DNA from: Pseudoflavonifractor sp. AF19-9AC
GTDB taxonomy: Bacteria > Bacillota > Clostridia > Oscillospirales > Oscillospiraceae
Assembly: GCF_003478995.1 (NCBI RefSeq)
Contig: NZ_QUGI01000004.1
Location: 170,507-234,506 of the forward strand
Reading direction: 5' to 3'
Length of the DNA stretch: 64,000 bases
Shown here: piece by piece, positions 56,010-64,000 of the stretch
Layout of the letters: every line of letters starts with the position of its first letter
Position numbering within the stretch: the stretch's first letter is position 1
The notes under the pieces: generated by a model
The model's database searches: none
Told to the model about the DNA's origin: nothing
The model's input: the letters and a program-made list of their open reading frames with translations, nothing else
Made by a program: the position numbers and the translations under genes

Positions 56010-56229
56010 CTCCCCCCCATTCTATGGGAGCGGACGGGCCGGCTATGCCCGGAAAAGTTTTTTCTGGATCGCGCTCCACCTTTCCAACTGGATTCTTTCT
56101 CTTTTTCTGCTCCAATTCCATTTTTACCACTTTTCCAGCCTCTCCCCTCCGGGTCCCCGCCATGCTCCGTCACATAGTATGGCGTGTGGGACGCTTCGTC
56201 CCAAATTTCCGTCAAGGAGGGAATCCCCT

Positions 56230-56694
56230 TTGAATCAAGAAAACGGCAACAGCTGTCCTCTGCCAAGCTGCCCGGATCACTATGGAACCATGCCGTCCTG
56301 CGCGGGACTTTCGGTTCCTTACGTTCCCTTTCAGCAGAATGCACCTAAAAAGTACGATCAGGGCGAAGCACTGAGCAATGGCACCCTGTTTCCCGGTCTG
56401 AACCTGCCCTTCCACCTGAAAGCGGAAAGCAGTTCAGTCCCGTCCACGCCTCTTTCCGAGCTCCAGGCCCTGGAATTTGTGGTTCTGGAGCTGGGCATGT
56501 ATCTGGACACTCACCCCGATGATACCGAAGCCTTCACCCTGTTCAAGCAGTATGCTGCGATGGAAAAGGCCGCCAAGGCTGCCTACGAGAGCAAATTTGG
56601 CCCCTTGACCAAGCCCGCAGCCGCCACCGCTGAACGGTACAACTGGCTCCAGGAGCCCTGGCCCTGGAACTATGAGCAGAACGAGGTGAAGTAA
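56230..56694 (+). CDS. cotJB: fused CotJA-CotJB spore coat protein
   Basis: 154 aa from a TTG at 56230; AAGGAGGG stands 9 bases before it and no other start fits. Residues ~40-70 match CotJA (EALSNGTLFPGLNLPFH), residues ~75-150 match CotJB (LQALEFVVLELGMYLDTHPD, then WLQEPWPWNYEQ). Usually these are two genes, cotJA and cotJB. A Cys-containing N-terminal extension precedes the CotJA part. Its stop abuts the cotJC ATG. Coat or outer-forespore role in the mother cell. Confidence 0.85.
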   Translation: MNQENGNSCPLPSCPDHYGTMPSCAGLSVPYVPFQQNAPKKYDQGEALSNGTLFPGLNLPFHLKAESSSVPSTPLSELQALEFVVLELGMYLDTHPDDTEAFTLFKQYAAMEKAAKAAYESKFGPLTKPAAATAERYNWLQEPWPWNYEQNEVK

Positions 56695-57321
56695 ATGTTC
56701 TTCTATGAAAAAAAGCTGCAGTTCCCGGTTAAAATCGCCACTCCCAATCCCAAACTGGCCGCCTTTATCATCAGCCAGTACGGTGGGCCGGACGGTGAGG
56801 TGGGTGCCGCCATGCGTTATCTGTCCCAGCGGTACGCTATGCCCTATGCGGAAGCAAAGGGCGTGCTCACCGATATCGGCACCGAAGAGCTGGGCCACAT
56901 GGAGATGGTGGCTGCCATCGTCCATCAGCTGACCCGGAACCTGAAGGCCAACGAGATTGAAGGCTCACCCTTTGCCGCGTACTTTGTGGACCACACCACC
57001 GGCATCTACCCCACCGCTGCCTCCGGCTTCCCCTGGAGCGCCGGCTCCATGCAGTCCACCGGCGACGTCATTGCCGACCTCACCGAGGATCTGGCTGCGG
57101 AACAGAAGGCGCGCCTCACCTACGATAATATTCTCCGGCTGTCCGATGACCCGGATGTCAATAACGCCATTCGTTTCCTACGAGAGCGGGAAATTGTCCA
57201 TTTCCAGCGCTTTGGCGAATGCCTGCGCCTGTGCAAGGAAAAAATGGATTCGAAGAATGTGTATTTTACCAACCCCGCCTTTGACAAAGCCAGCTCCGCC
57301 CGTCCCAAAGCCCAGGGCTGA
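56695..57321 (+). CDS. cotJC: spore coat manganese catalase CotJC
   Basis: 208 aa. Ferritin-like fold with manganese ligands: ISQYGGPDGE, TEELGHMEMV, AEQKARLTYD, EIVHFQRFGE. A short manganese catalase of spores, operon partner of cotJA/B. The ATG directly follows the stop of the fused upstream gene, so translation is coupled. Confidence 0.95.
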   Translation: MFFYEKKLQFPVKIATPNPKLAAFIISQYGGPDGEVGAAMRYLSQRYAMPYAEAKGVLTDIGTEELGHMEMVAAIVHQLTRNLKANEIEGSPFAAYFVDHTTGIYPTAASGFPWSAGSMQSTGDVIADLTEDLAAEQKARLTYDNILRLSDDPDVNNAIRFLREREIVHFQRFGECLRLCKEKMDSKNVYFTNPAFDKASSARPKAQG

Positions 57322-57340
57322 ACGGTTTCATCTGCAAAAT

Positions 57341-57374
57341 AGGGTGCGCCTCTTCGGAGGTGCACCCTGTTTTT
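57341..57374. terminator. terminator between cotJC and convergent amidase-fold gene
   Basis: 11-bp stem AGGGTGCGCCT with AGGTGCACCCT (one G-T pair), CTTCGG loop and T-run on plus. Confidence 0.85.
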
Positions 57375-57987
57375 ATTCTCCCGATTCCCCACCTATCTCT
57401 CCCGCAGGCTGTACTCCCTCCTGAAACAGCTCTGACAGGTCATCTTCCTCATTTGACGCCGAACGTTCTCCAGCGTTCTGTGGCCGCGCGCCTAAAATAT
57501 GAATGAATCGGATTTCCTGATACACATAGGTACTCAAGGCACGATAGTCCGCATCCTGACTGTGGGCCGCCACCAGAATGTTGTCCAAAGACGGAGGGTT
57601 CCCCACTTCTATAATGACCGGCGTGTGTCCAAACACCTCATCATAAAACCGGAACTGAGCAAAATCTCCCGGCATCAGCATTCTAAGGTTTGCCCGGATT
57701 CCAAAGGGGCCCGGACTCTTCTCCCTCCGCGTCAGAAAGTTATAAAAGTAAGGCACCCCGGTCCAGGCCGGTGCCCGGTCGTTGGCGCTGAGATAGTACC
57801 AGCCAAAGGTGGGCTCATAGTTCATGATGCCCGTCCCGGCATACAGGCATTGGGAGGCAAAGTTGGTACAGTCTCCACCCAGCTCGTCAAAGTTATAAAA
57901 CTGCGGATTTCTCCCGTAGGCCCAACGATGGGCATAACGTACCGCTGCCACCCGGTCGTAGGGAACAATCTCCGGCATTGCCATCAC
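57373..57987 (-). CDS. putative amidase domain (Amidase_6) protein
   Basis: 204 aa. The motif GGDCTNFASQCLYAG with a candidate nucleophilic Cys, and GHTPVIIEV with His, define a NlpC/CHAP-like cysteine peptidase fold (PF12671 type). No signal peptide. Tail is acidic (SNEEDDLSELFQEG). Peptidoglycan or peptide hydrolysis in sporulation is possible; not established. Confidence 0.82.
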   Translation of the reverse strand: MMAMPEIVPYDRVAAVRYAHRWAYGRNPQFYNFDELGGDCTNFASQCLYAGTGIMNYEPTFGWYYLSANDRAPAWTGVPYFYNFLTRREKSPGPFGIRANLRMLMPGDFAQFRFYDEVFGHTPVIIEVGNPPSLDNILVAAHSQDADYRALSTYVYQEIRFIHILGARPQNAGERSASNEEDDLSELFQEGVQPAGEIGGESGE

Positions 57988-58021
57988 TCCTTTCCCCTCC
58001 CATTCTATTCTTCGGGTAAAA

Positions 58022-58064
58022 AAATATCCCGTCCCTGTCCGAATCGGACAGGAGCGGGATATTT
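58022..58064 (-). terminator. terminator of asd-dapA-dapB
   Basis: AAATATCCCG and CCTGTCCG pair with their complements around AAT with a small internal loop; seven T follow on minus. Confidence 0.92.
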
Positions 58065-58083
58065 ACGTATGTTTTGGAAGAGA

Positions 58084-58839
58084 TTATTTGACCAGCTGAC
58101 TCATGTCGTAGAGACCGGGCTCTGTTACGCCAGCCATGAACTTGGCCGCCTCGATGGCGCCTTGGGCAAAGATCTCCCGGGACAGGGCGGTGTGCTTGAT
58201 CTCCATCACCTCATCGTGTCCGGCGAAAATGATCTCATGCTCGCCCACGATGGTTCCGCCCCGGACAGCAGAAATGCCGATTTCCTTCTTATCCCGAGGC
58301 TGACGGACCTCATGTCGGGAGTAGACATACTCTGTCTCATGTCCGCAGCTGGAAGCGGCGGCATCCGCAATCATCAGCGCCGTTCCGCTGGGAGCGTCCA
58401 CCTTGCGGCGGTGGTGCCGCTCTACGATTTCAATATCGTAGCTGTCCCCCAGAACGGAGGCAGCCTTCTTCACCAGCTCCAGCAGGACATTGATGCCCAG
58501 GGACATGTTGGCCGAACGGAAAACAGGCACCTCACAGGCCGCCGCGCCGATCTGGGCCACCTGCTCCGGAGTATAACCGGTGGTGGCCAGCACCAGGGCG
58601 GTCTTGGTAGCCTTGGCAAAGTCCAGAAGGCCGTCCAGAGCAGCGGGCGAAGAAAAATCAATCACCGCATCCGCCTCACCGGTAAACTGAGCCGGCGAAG
58701 TGAACACCGGAAACTCCCGATCATTGCTGCCCAGCACATCGAAGCCGGCTACCACCTCTACCTTGGGGTCGGCGGCGCACAGATCGGCCACCACCCGGCC
58801 CATATGGCCGTTGCAGCCGGAAATGATTATCTTCAGCAT
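58084..58839 (-). CDS. dapB: 4-hydroxy-tetrahydrodipicolinate reductase
   Basis: 251 aa from the ATG at 58839 (GGGGGAG 6 bases before), 11 bases after dapA. Nucleotide loop SGCNGHMGR, catalytic EIVERHHRRKVDAPSGTA with the HHxxKxDxPSGTA signature. Makes tetrahydrodipicolinate for lysine, meso-DAP and spore dipicolinate. Last gene of the lysine-riboswitch operon. Confidence 0.96.
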   Translation of the reverse strand: MLKIIISGCNGHMGRVVADLCAADPKVEVVAGFDVLGSNDREFPVFTSPAQFTGEADAVIDFSSPAALDGLLDFAKATKTALVLATTGYTPEQVAQIGAAACEVPVFRSANMSLGINVLLELVKKAASVLGDSYDIEIVERHHRRKVDAPSGTALMIADAAASSCGHETEYVYSRHEVRQPRDKKEIGISAVRGGTIVGEHEIIFAGHDEVMEIKHTALSREIFAQGAIEAAKFMAGVTEPGLYDMSQLVK

Positions 58840-58850
58840 ACGGCTCCCCC

Positions 58851-59741
58851 TTACTTCAGCAGGCCCATACGCTCCATGGAAGCACGCAGAGTGGCCAGAT
58901 TCTTCTCGGACATCTCGCACAGGGGCAGACGCAGAGGACCGGCCTCCATGCCCATCAGATTCATAGCGGTCTTGACGGGGATGGGGTTCACTTCGCAGAA
59001 GAGGGCGTCAATGAGGTCCATATACTGAATCTGCAGCGCAGAGGCCTCCTGGAAGTTACCCTCCAGACACAGATGACTCATCTTCACCATCACCTCAGGG
59101 GCAATGTTGGACACCACGGAGATGACACCCTTGGCGCCCAGGCTCATCATAGGCACTACCTGGTCGTCGTTGCCCGACCAGATGTAAAAGTCATCGGGGC
59201 ACAGATAACGGGTGTGGGCCAGAAGAGAGAAGTTGCCGCTGGCCTCCTTGACACCGTTGATCTTGGGGTTCTCAGAGAGCACCTTATAGGTCTCGGCGGT
59301 AAAGGAGACACCGGTGCGGCCGGGCACATTGTAGAGAATGATGGGCAGATCCACCCGGTCGGCAATGTACTCATAGTGCTTGATAAGGCCCTTCTGGCTG
59401 GCCTTATTATAATAAGGAGTCACATGGAGCAGCGCGTCGGCTCCGGAGTCCTGGGCATGCTGGGACAGATAAACGGCAGCAGAGGTGTCGTTGGAGCCCG
59501 CGCCGGCAATAACCTTGACCCGGTGGTCCACCCGCTTGACGCAGAATTCCACCGCCGCAATGTGTTCCCGGATGGACATGGTAGCGGACTCGCCAGTGGT
59601 GCCGCAGACACACACAGCATCCACACCCGCCGCGATCTGGGCATCAATCAATCTTCCGAAGGCATCAAAATTGATGTTTCCGTTCTGATCAAAGGGGGTA
59701 GCCAGCGCCGGACAGGCACCGGTAAAGACCGGAGTTCTCAT
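58851..59741 (-). CDS. dapA: 4-hydroxy-tetrahydrodipicolinate synthase
   Basis: 296 aa. Class I aldolase: GTTGESATMS, Tyr in IILYNVPGRTGV, Schiff-base Lys in INGVKEASGNF. Condenses pyruvate with aspartate semialdehyde. Lies 32 bases after asd. Confidence 0.96.
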   Translation of the reverse strand: MRTPVFTGACPALATPFDQNGNINFDAFGRLIDAQIAAGVDAVCVCGTTGESATMSIREHIAAVEFCVKRVDHRVKVIAGAGSNDTSAAVYLSQHAQDSGADALLHVTPYYNKASQKGLIKHYEYIADRVDLPIILYNVPGRTGVSFTAETYKVLSENPKINGVKEASGNFSLLAHTRYLCPDDFYIWSGNDDQVVPMMSLGAKGVISVVSNIAPEVMVKMSHLCLEGNFQEASALQIQYMDLIDALFCEVNPIPVKTAMNLMGMEAGPLRLPLCEMSEKNLATLRASMERMGLLK

Positions 59742-59773
59742 ACATTCACAACCCTTTCCTCAATGAAACTGAA

Positions 59774-60862
59774 TTACTTGTGGTCAATGTAGCCCTCGGC
59801 GCACAGCAGCTCGGCCAGCAGAACAGCACCGCCGGCGGCACCACGCAGAGTGTTGTGGCTCAGGCCCACAAACTTATAGTCATACTGGGTATCCTCACGC
59901 AGGCGGCCCAGAGAGATGGCCATGCCGCCCTCCAGCTCCCGGTCCAGCTTGGCCTGGGGACGGTCGGGCTCCTCAAAGTAGTGCAGGAACTGCTTGGGCG
60001 CAGAAGGAAGGTTCAGCTCCTGGGCGCGGCCGCTGAAGCTGGCCCAATCGGCCTTGATCTGCTCGATAGAGGGCTTCTCACCCTTGAAGGAAACAAACAC
60101 AGCGGCAGTGTGGCCGTCGGACACGGGCACGCGCAGACACTGGGCGGTGATGGCAGGGCCCTCGGCCTTGACGATCTTGCCGCCTTCCACCTTGCCCCAA
60201 ACCTTCAGGGGCTCCTGCTCGCTCTTCTCTTCCTCGCCGCCAATGTAGGGGATGAGGTTATCCACCATCTCGGGCCAGCGCTCAAAGGTCTTGCCCGCGC
60301 CGGAAATGGCTTGGTAAGTGCACACCAGCACCTTGTCAATGCCGTACTTCAGCAGGGGGTGCAGGGCGGGAGCATAGGACTGGATGGAACAGTTGGACTT
60401 GACCGCGATAAAGCCCCGCTTGGTGCCCAGGCGCTGACGCTGGGAGGCAATAACCTCCAGGTGCTGAGCATTCAGCTCCGGCACCACCATAGGCACATCG
60501 TCGGTCCAGCGGTGGGCGGAGTTATTGGAGACCACAGGGCACTCGGCCTTGGCATACTGCTCCTCAAGAGCCCGGATCTCCTCCTTCTTCATATCCACCG
60601 CGCAGAAGACAAAGTCCACCAGGCCGGCAATCTTCTCCACATCAGCCTGGGCGTTCATGACTACAAGGTTCTTAGCCTCCTCAGGAATGGGAGTCTTCAT
60701 GGCCCAGCGGCCGGACACAGCCTCTTCATAGGTCTTTCCCGCAGAGCGGGGGCTGGCCGCAATGACAGTCAGCTGGAACCAGGGGTGGTTCTCCATCAGG
60801 GTGACAAACCGCTGGCCCACCATGCCCGTTCCGCCGATAATTCCTACCTTATACTTTTCCAT
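59774..60862 (-). CDS. asd: aspartate-semialdehyde dehydrogenase, archaeal-type
   Basis: 362 aa. NADP loop VGIIGGTGMVGQR, catalytic Cys in VKSNCSIQSYAPALHPL, and the late SDGHTAAVFVSF. Length and sequence match the archaeal/fungal branch of Asd rather than the Bacillus one. Supplies aspartate semialdehyde for DapA and for threonine/methionine. First gene after the lysine riboswitch and its terminator. Confidence 0.93.
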   Translation of the reverse strand: MEKYKVGIIGGTGMVGQRFVTLMENHPWFQLTVIAASPRSAGKTYEEAVSGRWAMKTPIPEEAKNLVVMNAQADVEKIAGLVDFVFCAVDMKKEEIRALEEQYAKAECPVVSNNSAHRWTDDVPMVVPELNAQHLEVIASQRQRLGTKRGFIAVKSNCSIQSYAPALHPLLKYGIDKVLVCTYQAISGAGKTFERWPEMVDNLIPYIGGEEEKSEQEPLKVWGKVEGGKIVKAEGPAITAQCLRVPVSDGHTAAVFVSFKGEKPSIEQIKADWASFSGRAQELNLPSAPKQFLHYFEEPDRPQAKLDRELEGGMAISLGRLREDTQYDYKFVGLSHNTLRGAAGGAVLLAELLCAEGYIDHK

Positions 60863-60945
60863 CTTAATTACCTCCGCATCAACTTTATAATATGCTATGA
60901 TTTGGCTGGAAATAAGTTATTTCCGCTTCTTCGTCCTGCAAAAGA

Positions 60946-60982
60946 GAAAAAATAAATCAGCGGCTTTTCAAGCGGCTGATTT
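60946..60982 (-). terminator. terminator of the lysine riboswitch
   Basis: On minus: AAATCAGC ... GCTT loop AAGC ... GCTGATTT, then TATTTTTTC. 60 bases after the aptamer, 85 bases before asd; lysine binding would favour it. Confidence 0.85.
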
Positions 60983-61041
60983 TGTACTATAATGTCGACT
61001 GTGATACTTCTTCGCAGACAGTCGGCAAAATATTCACAAAA

Positions 61042-61215
61042 GCAGACAGCGCTCCATCAGCTCGTCCTGATGACAGTCGTAAGGCTCTTAACCAGACGAC
61101 CAGGGCTTCTCCCTCCGGAAAAAGAAACCCTTCGGCGGCGTTCCCTTTCGGTGTGGCTTCAGCGGGAACCGGATCCCTTACCACGCTTACTAATGTAGCC
61201 GCGCCTCTATCTTGC
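61042..61215 (-). promoter_or_regulatory. lysine riboswitch (L-box) controlling asd-dapA-dapB
   Basis: On minus the aptamer landmarks are present in order: AGATAGAGGCGCGG, AGTAAGCGTGG, GGGAACGCCGCCGAAGG, CTGGTCGTCTGGTTAAGA, GACTGTCAT and finally GGAGCGCTGTCTGC closing P1. Position and genes agree: lysine represses its own pathway by premature termination. Confidence 0.93.
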
Positions 61216-61228
61216 AGAATTTGTGTTT

Positions 61229-61257
61229 ATCCTACCATGTTTGTAAGTGAGTGTCAA
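61229..61257 (-). promoter_or_regulatory. sigma-A promoter of the lysine operon
   Basis: On minus: TTGACA (61252-61257), 17-bp spacer, TAGGAT (61229-61234); start ~8 bases before the aptamer. Confidence 0.85.
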
Positions 61258-61295
61258 TAGCACGCATCATGAGAAACGGAGAAATGGAGCCCACT

Positions 61296-63077
61296 ATGAC
61301 CAAAAGATTTATGCAACTTGCCGCCATCCTGCTTGCACTGATTTTATGCATCCCAGCCAGCTGGGCGGCCACCGTCAATAACGACGGAAAGATCATGCTC
61401 CGCATTGGACTCGCCTCCTCTTCCAGTTACAGCAAGGTAGGTGAGCTGATTGGCGCCAATTTGTGGAACAATACCGGCTACGGCGCCGGATACCGCTTTG
61501 GGTACTTTGATAAGAATCTGAACTTTGTGGAGCTGGCCCGCACCGACGCCAGCATAGAACAGGTCAGTATCATCAAAACACAGAACACCTGGTTTGACTC
61601 CAGCGGAAGCCGCAGCTCCTACTCCAATTCCGACAACGGGAGCAGCGTGGTGGTGGGCTGCTTCCACATTCAGCTGCCCGGCAGCTATTCCAGCTATCAG
61701 GAGGCCGCTGCGGTGGCCAAGGAGAAAAATGGCTTTGTGGCCTGGATCAACGGCACCTATCAGGTGCGCGTGGGTGCCTACACCACTAAAGAGGAAGCAG
61801 AAAGTGCCCTGGCATCTCTGGGCTCCGGAGAGGTCAAGGGAACCAGTTCTTACGGCGTCAACGTGGTCATCACCGGCACCAACAAGATCCTGTTCCAGTT
61901 TGACGGCGGGGCCTCCCAGTGTCTCGGTATTATGCCCGACGTGACCGGCGCCTCCGATGTGCGCACCTGGTTCTGGGACATCAAATATCGGGGCGGCTTT
62001 ACTTATCAGCGCATTGACGGCGGCAACATTACCGTAGCCAACATCATTGATTTGGAAAATTATGTAAAAGGTGTTGCCCCCTATGAAATGGGCCGGACCT
62101 GGCCCCTGGAAGCACTGAAGACCCAGGCCACCTGTGCCCGTACCTATGCACTGCGCCGGCTGAACAGTCATAACAGCCTGGGGTTTGATCTGTGCAACAC
62201 CGACCACTGCCAGGTTTATTACGGCGTAGGCAGCCAAAGCACAACCTGGGGTCCCTCCCCTGTCAGCGATCAGGCCGTGGAGGAGACCGCCGGCCAGGTA
62301 GTGTGGTACAAAAATTCTCTGGCTGAAACCGTCTATTCCTCCAGCTTCGGCGGCGCCAGTGAGAACGCCAAATACATCTGGGGCACCGACACAGAAAAAT
62401 CCTATCCTTATCTGTGCGGCGTGGTGGACCCCTATGAAGAAAAGGCGGACAGCATCAATTCCCGTTCCAATTGGACGGTCTCCTATACCGCCGCAGAGCT
62501 GGAAGACCGGCTTCACAGCAAATACTACGGCACCGGCCACTCCATCGATCACCTGGAGCTTCTCTACTCGGAGCTGGGCAATGTCATCAAGCTCACCGTA
62601 CACTGGGACAACAACCAGACCAGCGAGTTCAAGCCCTCCAACATCCGCAGCGTATTTGGCGTGAATTCCATCCGCTTCACCATCAACGGTAAGACGGTCT
62701 CCCCCGGCTCGGGCAGCACCTCGGGCACAGGCGGCAGCTATGCGGTCAACGGCTCTGGTTCCCTTTCCTCCCTGGACGGACTCTATGCCATCTCCGGAGC
62801 CGGATCCACCTCGGGTTTGGGTGATGATCTCTATGTCATCTCCGGCGGCAGCACCACCTCCGTTCTGGAGCCCGGAAATGGTTCCGGCGGCTCCAACCAG
62901 GGCGGCGGTACCGTCACAGTATCCGGGAACTCTTACGTCTTTAACGGCGGAGGCTGGGGCCACCAGGTTGGCATGAGCCAGTTTGGCGCCTATGCCATGT
63001 CCCAGTTGGGCTTCACCTACGACGAAATCTGTGAATTCTACTATCCGGGTACCACTGTGGGCCCCTATCAAAAATAA
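61296..63077 (+). CDS. SpoIID/LytB-domain protein with SPOR-like region
   Basis: 593 aa from the ATG at 61296 (GGAG 6 bases before); signal peptide to about ASWAA. Residues ~125-170 look like a SPOR repeat (YQVRVGAYTTKEEAESAL). The SpoIID domain spans ~230-440 with YVKGVAPYEMGRTWPLEALK and CARTYAL. A Ser/Gly-rich linker follows at ~465-545. The end GGGWGHQVGMSQFGAYAMS completes the SpoIID lytic transglycosylase signature. Likely a secreted wall hydrolase; longer than SpoIID itself, so vegetative LytB-like role is possible. Confidence 0.9.
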   Translation: MTKRFMQLAAILLALILCIPASWAATVNNDGKIMLRIGLASSSSYSKVGELIGANLWNNTGYGAGYRFGYFDKNLNFVELARTDASIEQVSIIKTQNTWFDSSGSRSSYSNSDNGSSVVVGCFHIQLPGSYSSYQEAAAVAKEKNGFVAWINGTYQVRVGAYTTKEEAESALASLGSGEVKGTSSYGVNVVITGTNKILFQFDGGASQCLGIMPDVTGASDVRTWFWDIKYRGGFTYQRIDGGNITVANIIDLENYVKGVAPYEMGRTWPLEALKTQATCARTYALRRLNSHNSLGFDLCNTDHCQVYYGVGSQSTTWGPSPVSDQAVEETAGQVVWYKNSLAETVYSSSFGGASENAKYIWGTDTEKSYPYLCGVVDPYEEKADSINSRSNWTVSYTAAELEDRLHSKYYGTGHSIDHLELLYSELGNVIKLTVHWDNNQTSEFKPSNIRSVFGVNSIRFTINGKTVSPGSGSTSGTGGSYAVNGSGSLSSLDGLYAISGAGSTSGLGDDLYVISGGSTTSVLEPGNGSGGSNQGGGTVTVSGNSYVFNGGGWGHQVGMSQFGAYAMSQLGFTYDEICEFYYPGTTVGPYQK

Positions 63078-63095
63078 GTTAGGACGGCGTGATTC

Positions 63096-64000
63096 TTGAA
63101 AACCTCTGATTTTAACTTCTATCTTCCCGAGGAGCTGATTGCTCAGACTCCGCTGGAGCGCCGGGATGCTTCCCGGCTTCTCACTCTGGATAAACAGTCC
63201 GGTCAGACCGGCCACTACCACTTCTATGACCTGCCCAAATTTCTCCGTCCGGGAGACTGTCTGGTGTTGAATAACTCCCGCGTCCTCCCCGCTCGCCTCA
63301 TCGGCCACCGCCCCACCGGCGGTGTCTGCGAGGTTCTGCTGCTCACTGACAAGGGCGACAACCAGTGGGAGTGCCTGGTTCGCCCCGGGCGCAAGCTTCG
63401 TCCGGGCGCCCAAGTCATCTTCGGCGACGGACAGCTGACCGCCACCATTGAGGAGGAACTGGACGACGGAAAGCGGCTGGTGCGTTTTTATTACCAGGGC
63501 ATCTTTTTGGAAATCCTGGAGGCACTGGGCAAAATGCCCCTTCCTCCCTATATCAAGGCGGAGCTGCAGGACAACGAGCGGTATCAGACCGTCTATTCCA
63601 AGGTGATGGGCTCGGCTGCCGCCCCCACCGCCGGTCTCCACTTTACCCCCGAGCTTTTGGAACAGGTACAGGCCATGGGTGTAAAGGTCTGCTACGTTAC
63701 TCTTCATGTGGGGCTTGGTACCTTCCGTCCGGTGAAGGCGGAGGATATTCAGGACCACGAGATGCACTCAGAATTCTGTATGATCTCCCAGGAGACCGCA
63801 GACATCATCAACGAGACCAAGGCCTCCGGTGGACGGGTCATCTGTGTGGGCACCACCTCCTGCCGCACCATCGAGAGCTTCGCCGCTGAGGACGGTACCA
63901 TGACGGAACGCTCCGGCTGGACCAATATCTTCATTTACCCCGGCTATCGCTTCAAGGTACTGGACGCCCTGATTACCAATTTCCACCTCCCCCAGTCCAC
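63096..64000 (+). CDS. queA: tRNA preQ1(34) S-adenosylmethionine ribosyltransferase-isomerase, 5' part
   Basis: Runs off the right edge; ~302 of about 340 residues are present. TTG start at 63096 with AGGACGG before it; opening [19 protein letters not shown] is typical. Conserved motifs include [29 protein letters not shown] and [11 protein letters not shown]. Transfers ribosyl from SAM to preQ1 in tRNA, after Tgt. No ORF stop inside the window. Confidence 0.95.
   Translation, partial: MKTSDFNFYLPEELIAQTPLERRDASRLLTLDKQSGQTGHYHFYDLPKFLRPGDCLVLNNSRVLPARLIGHRPTGGVCEVLLLTDKGDNQWECLVRPGRKLRPGAQVIFGDGQLTATIEEELDDGKRLVRFYYQGIFLEILEALGKMPLPPYIKAELQDNERYQTVYSKVMGSAAAPTAGLHFTPELLEQVQAMGVKVCYVTLHVGLGTFRPVKAEDIQDHEMHSEFCMISQETADIINETKASGGRVICVGTTSCRTIESFAAEDGTMTERSGWTNIFIYPGYRFKVLDALITNFHLPQS

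Noticed and set aside
61344..63767. 807-codon open frame on minus opposite the SpoIID-like and queA genes
   Set aside because: It is a by-product of high GC in the opposite genes; no family motif, no start signal, and it runs across two well-supported genes.

Overview
The window reads as chromosome of a spore-forming anaerobic Firmicute of class Clostridia. Sporulation genes are frequent: SpoIVFA/SpoIVFB-like pair, YunB, SleL-like, SpoIIM, CwlD, CotJ and SpoIID. Other Clostridia-type markers are the SCIFF peptide with its radical-SAM maturase, a TIGR03960/TIGR03936-type pair, Mini-ribonuclease III, RqcH, and near-consensus sigma-A promoters with 17-18 bp spacers. Gene content and fairly high GC suggest an Oscillospiraceae relative (Flavonifractor/Intestinimonas/Lawsonibacter type); the family assignment is inference.

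Layout. 1-1.36 kb: end of a cysteine-desulfurase-like gene and a LysR regulator. 1.6-3.4 kb: AT-richer ABC transporter island with a 26-codon ORF in front and a permease broken at an (AT)6 tract. 3.6-9.3 kb: tRNA-Pro(CGG), SpoIVFA/FB-like pair, radical-SAM pair, hotdog thioesterase, YebC. 9.4-11 kb: Xer-type recombinase behind an operator-like palindrome and a 28-bp 11-6-11 inverted repeat, then an SdpI-like gene. 10.96-16.23 kb: an AT-richer mobile element bounded by imperfect ~45-bp terminal inverted repeats, carrying a DUF6061-like gene, a GmrSD-like (DUF262 + HNH) nuclease, MobC, a protein with a TnpW-like tail and a large serine recombinase, but no relaxase.

16.2-27.1 kb (mostly minus): DUF362 ferredoxin protein, ligA, VanZ-like, YunB, methionine gamma-lyase-like enzyme, three M42 aminopeptidases around a small unknown gene, and murD. 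27.3-27.65 kb: RNase P RNA. 27.8-41.4 kb: frameshifted lipoprotein, AI-2E-type transporter, purB, aminotransferase, leuC-leuD-leuB, Crp/Fnr regulator, mrnC, rqcH, purF. 41.7-48.7 kb: nrdR, amidase, SleL-like glycosidase, second thioesterase, YbaK protein, an ABC-F ribosome-protection gene with a leader-peptide attenuator, xerD and spoIIM. 49-57 kb: SCIFF operon, TIGR04086 protein, yajC, tgt, tcdA-like, radA, cwlD, and a cotJA-cotJB fusion beside cotJC. 57.4-64 kb: amidase-fold protein, lysine-riboswitch-controlled asd-dapA-dapB, SpoIID-like protein and a truncated queA.

Most of the window is core genome. Accessory content is concentrated in the ABC island (1.6-3.4 kb) and the 5.3-kb element. 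The least explained signals are the (AT)6 frameshift, the 26-codon ORF, the dif-like repeat next to a Xer gene, the relaxase-less element with its GmrSD-like nuclease, and the attenuator upstream of the ABC-F gene.
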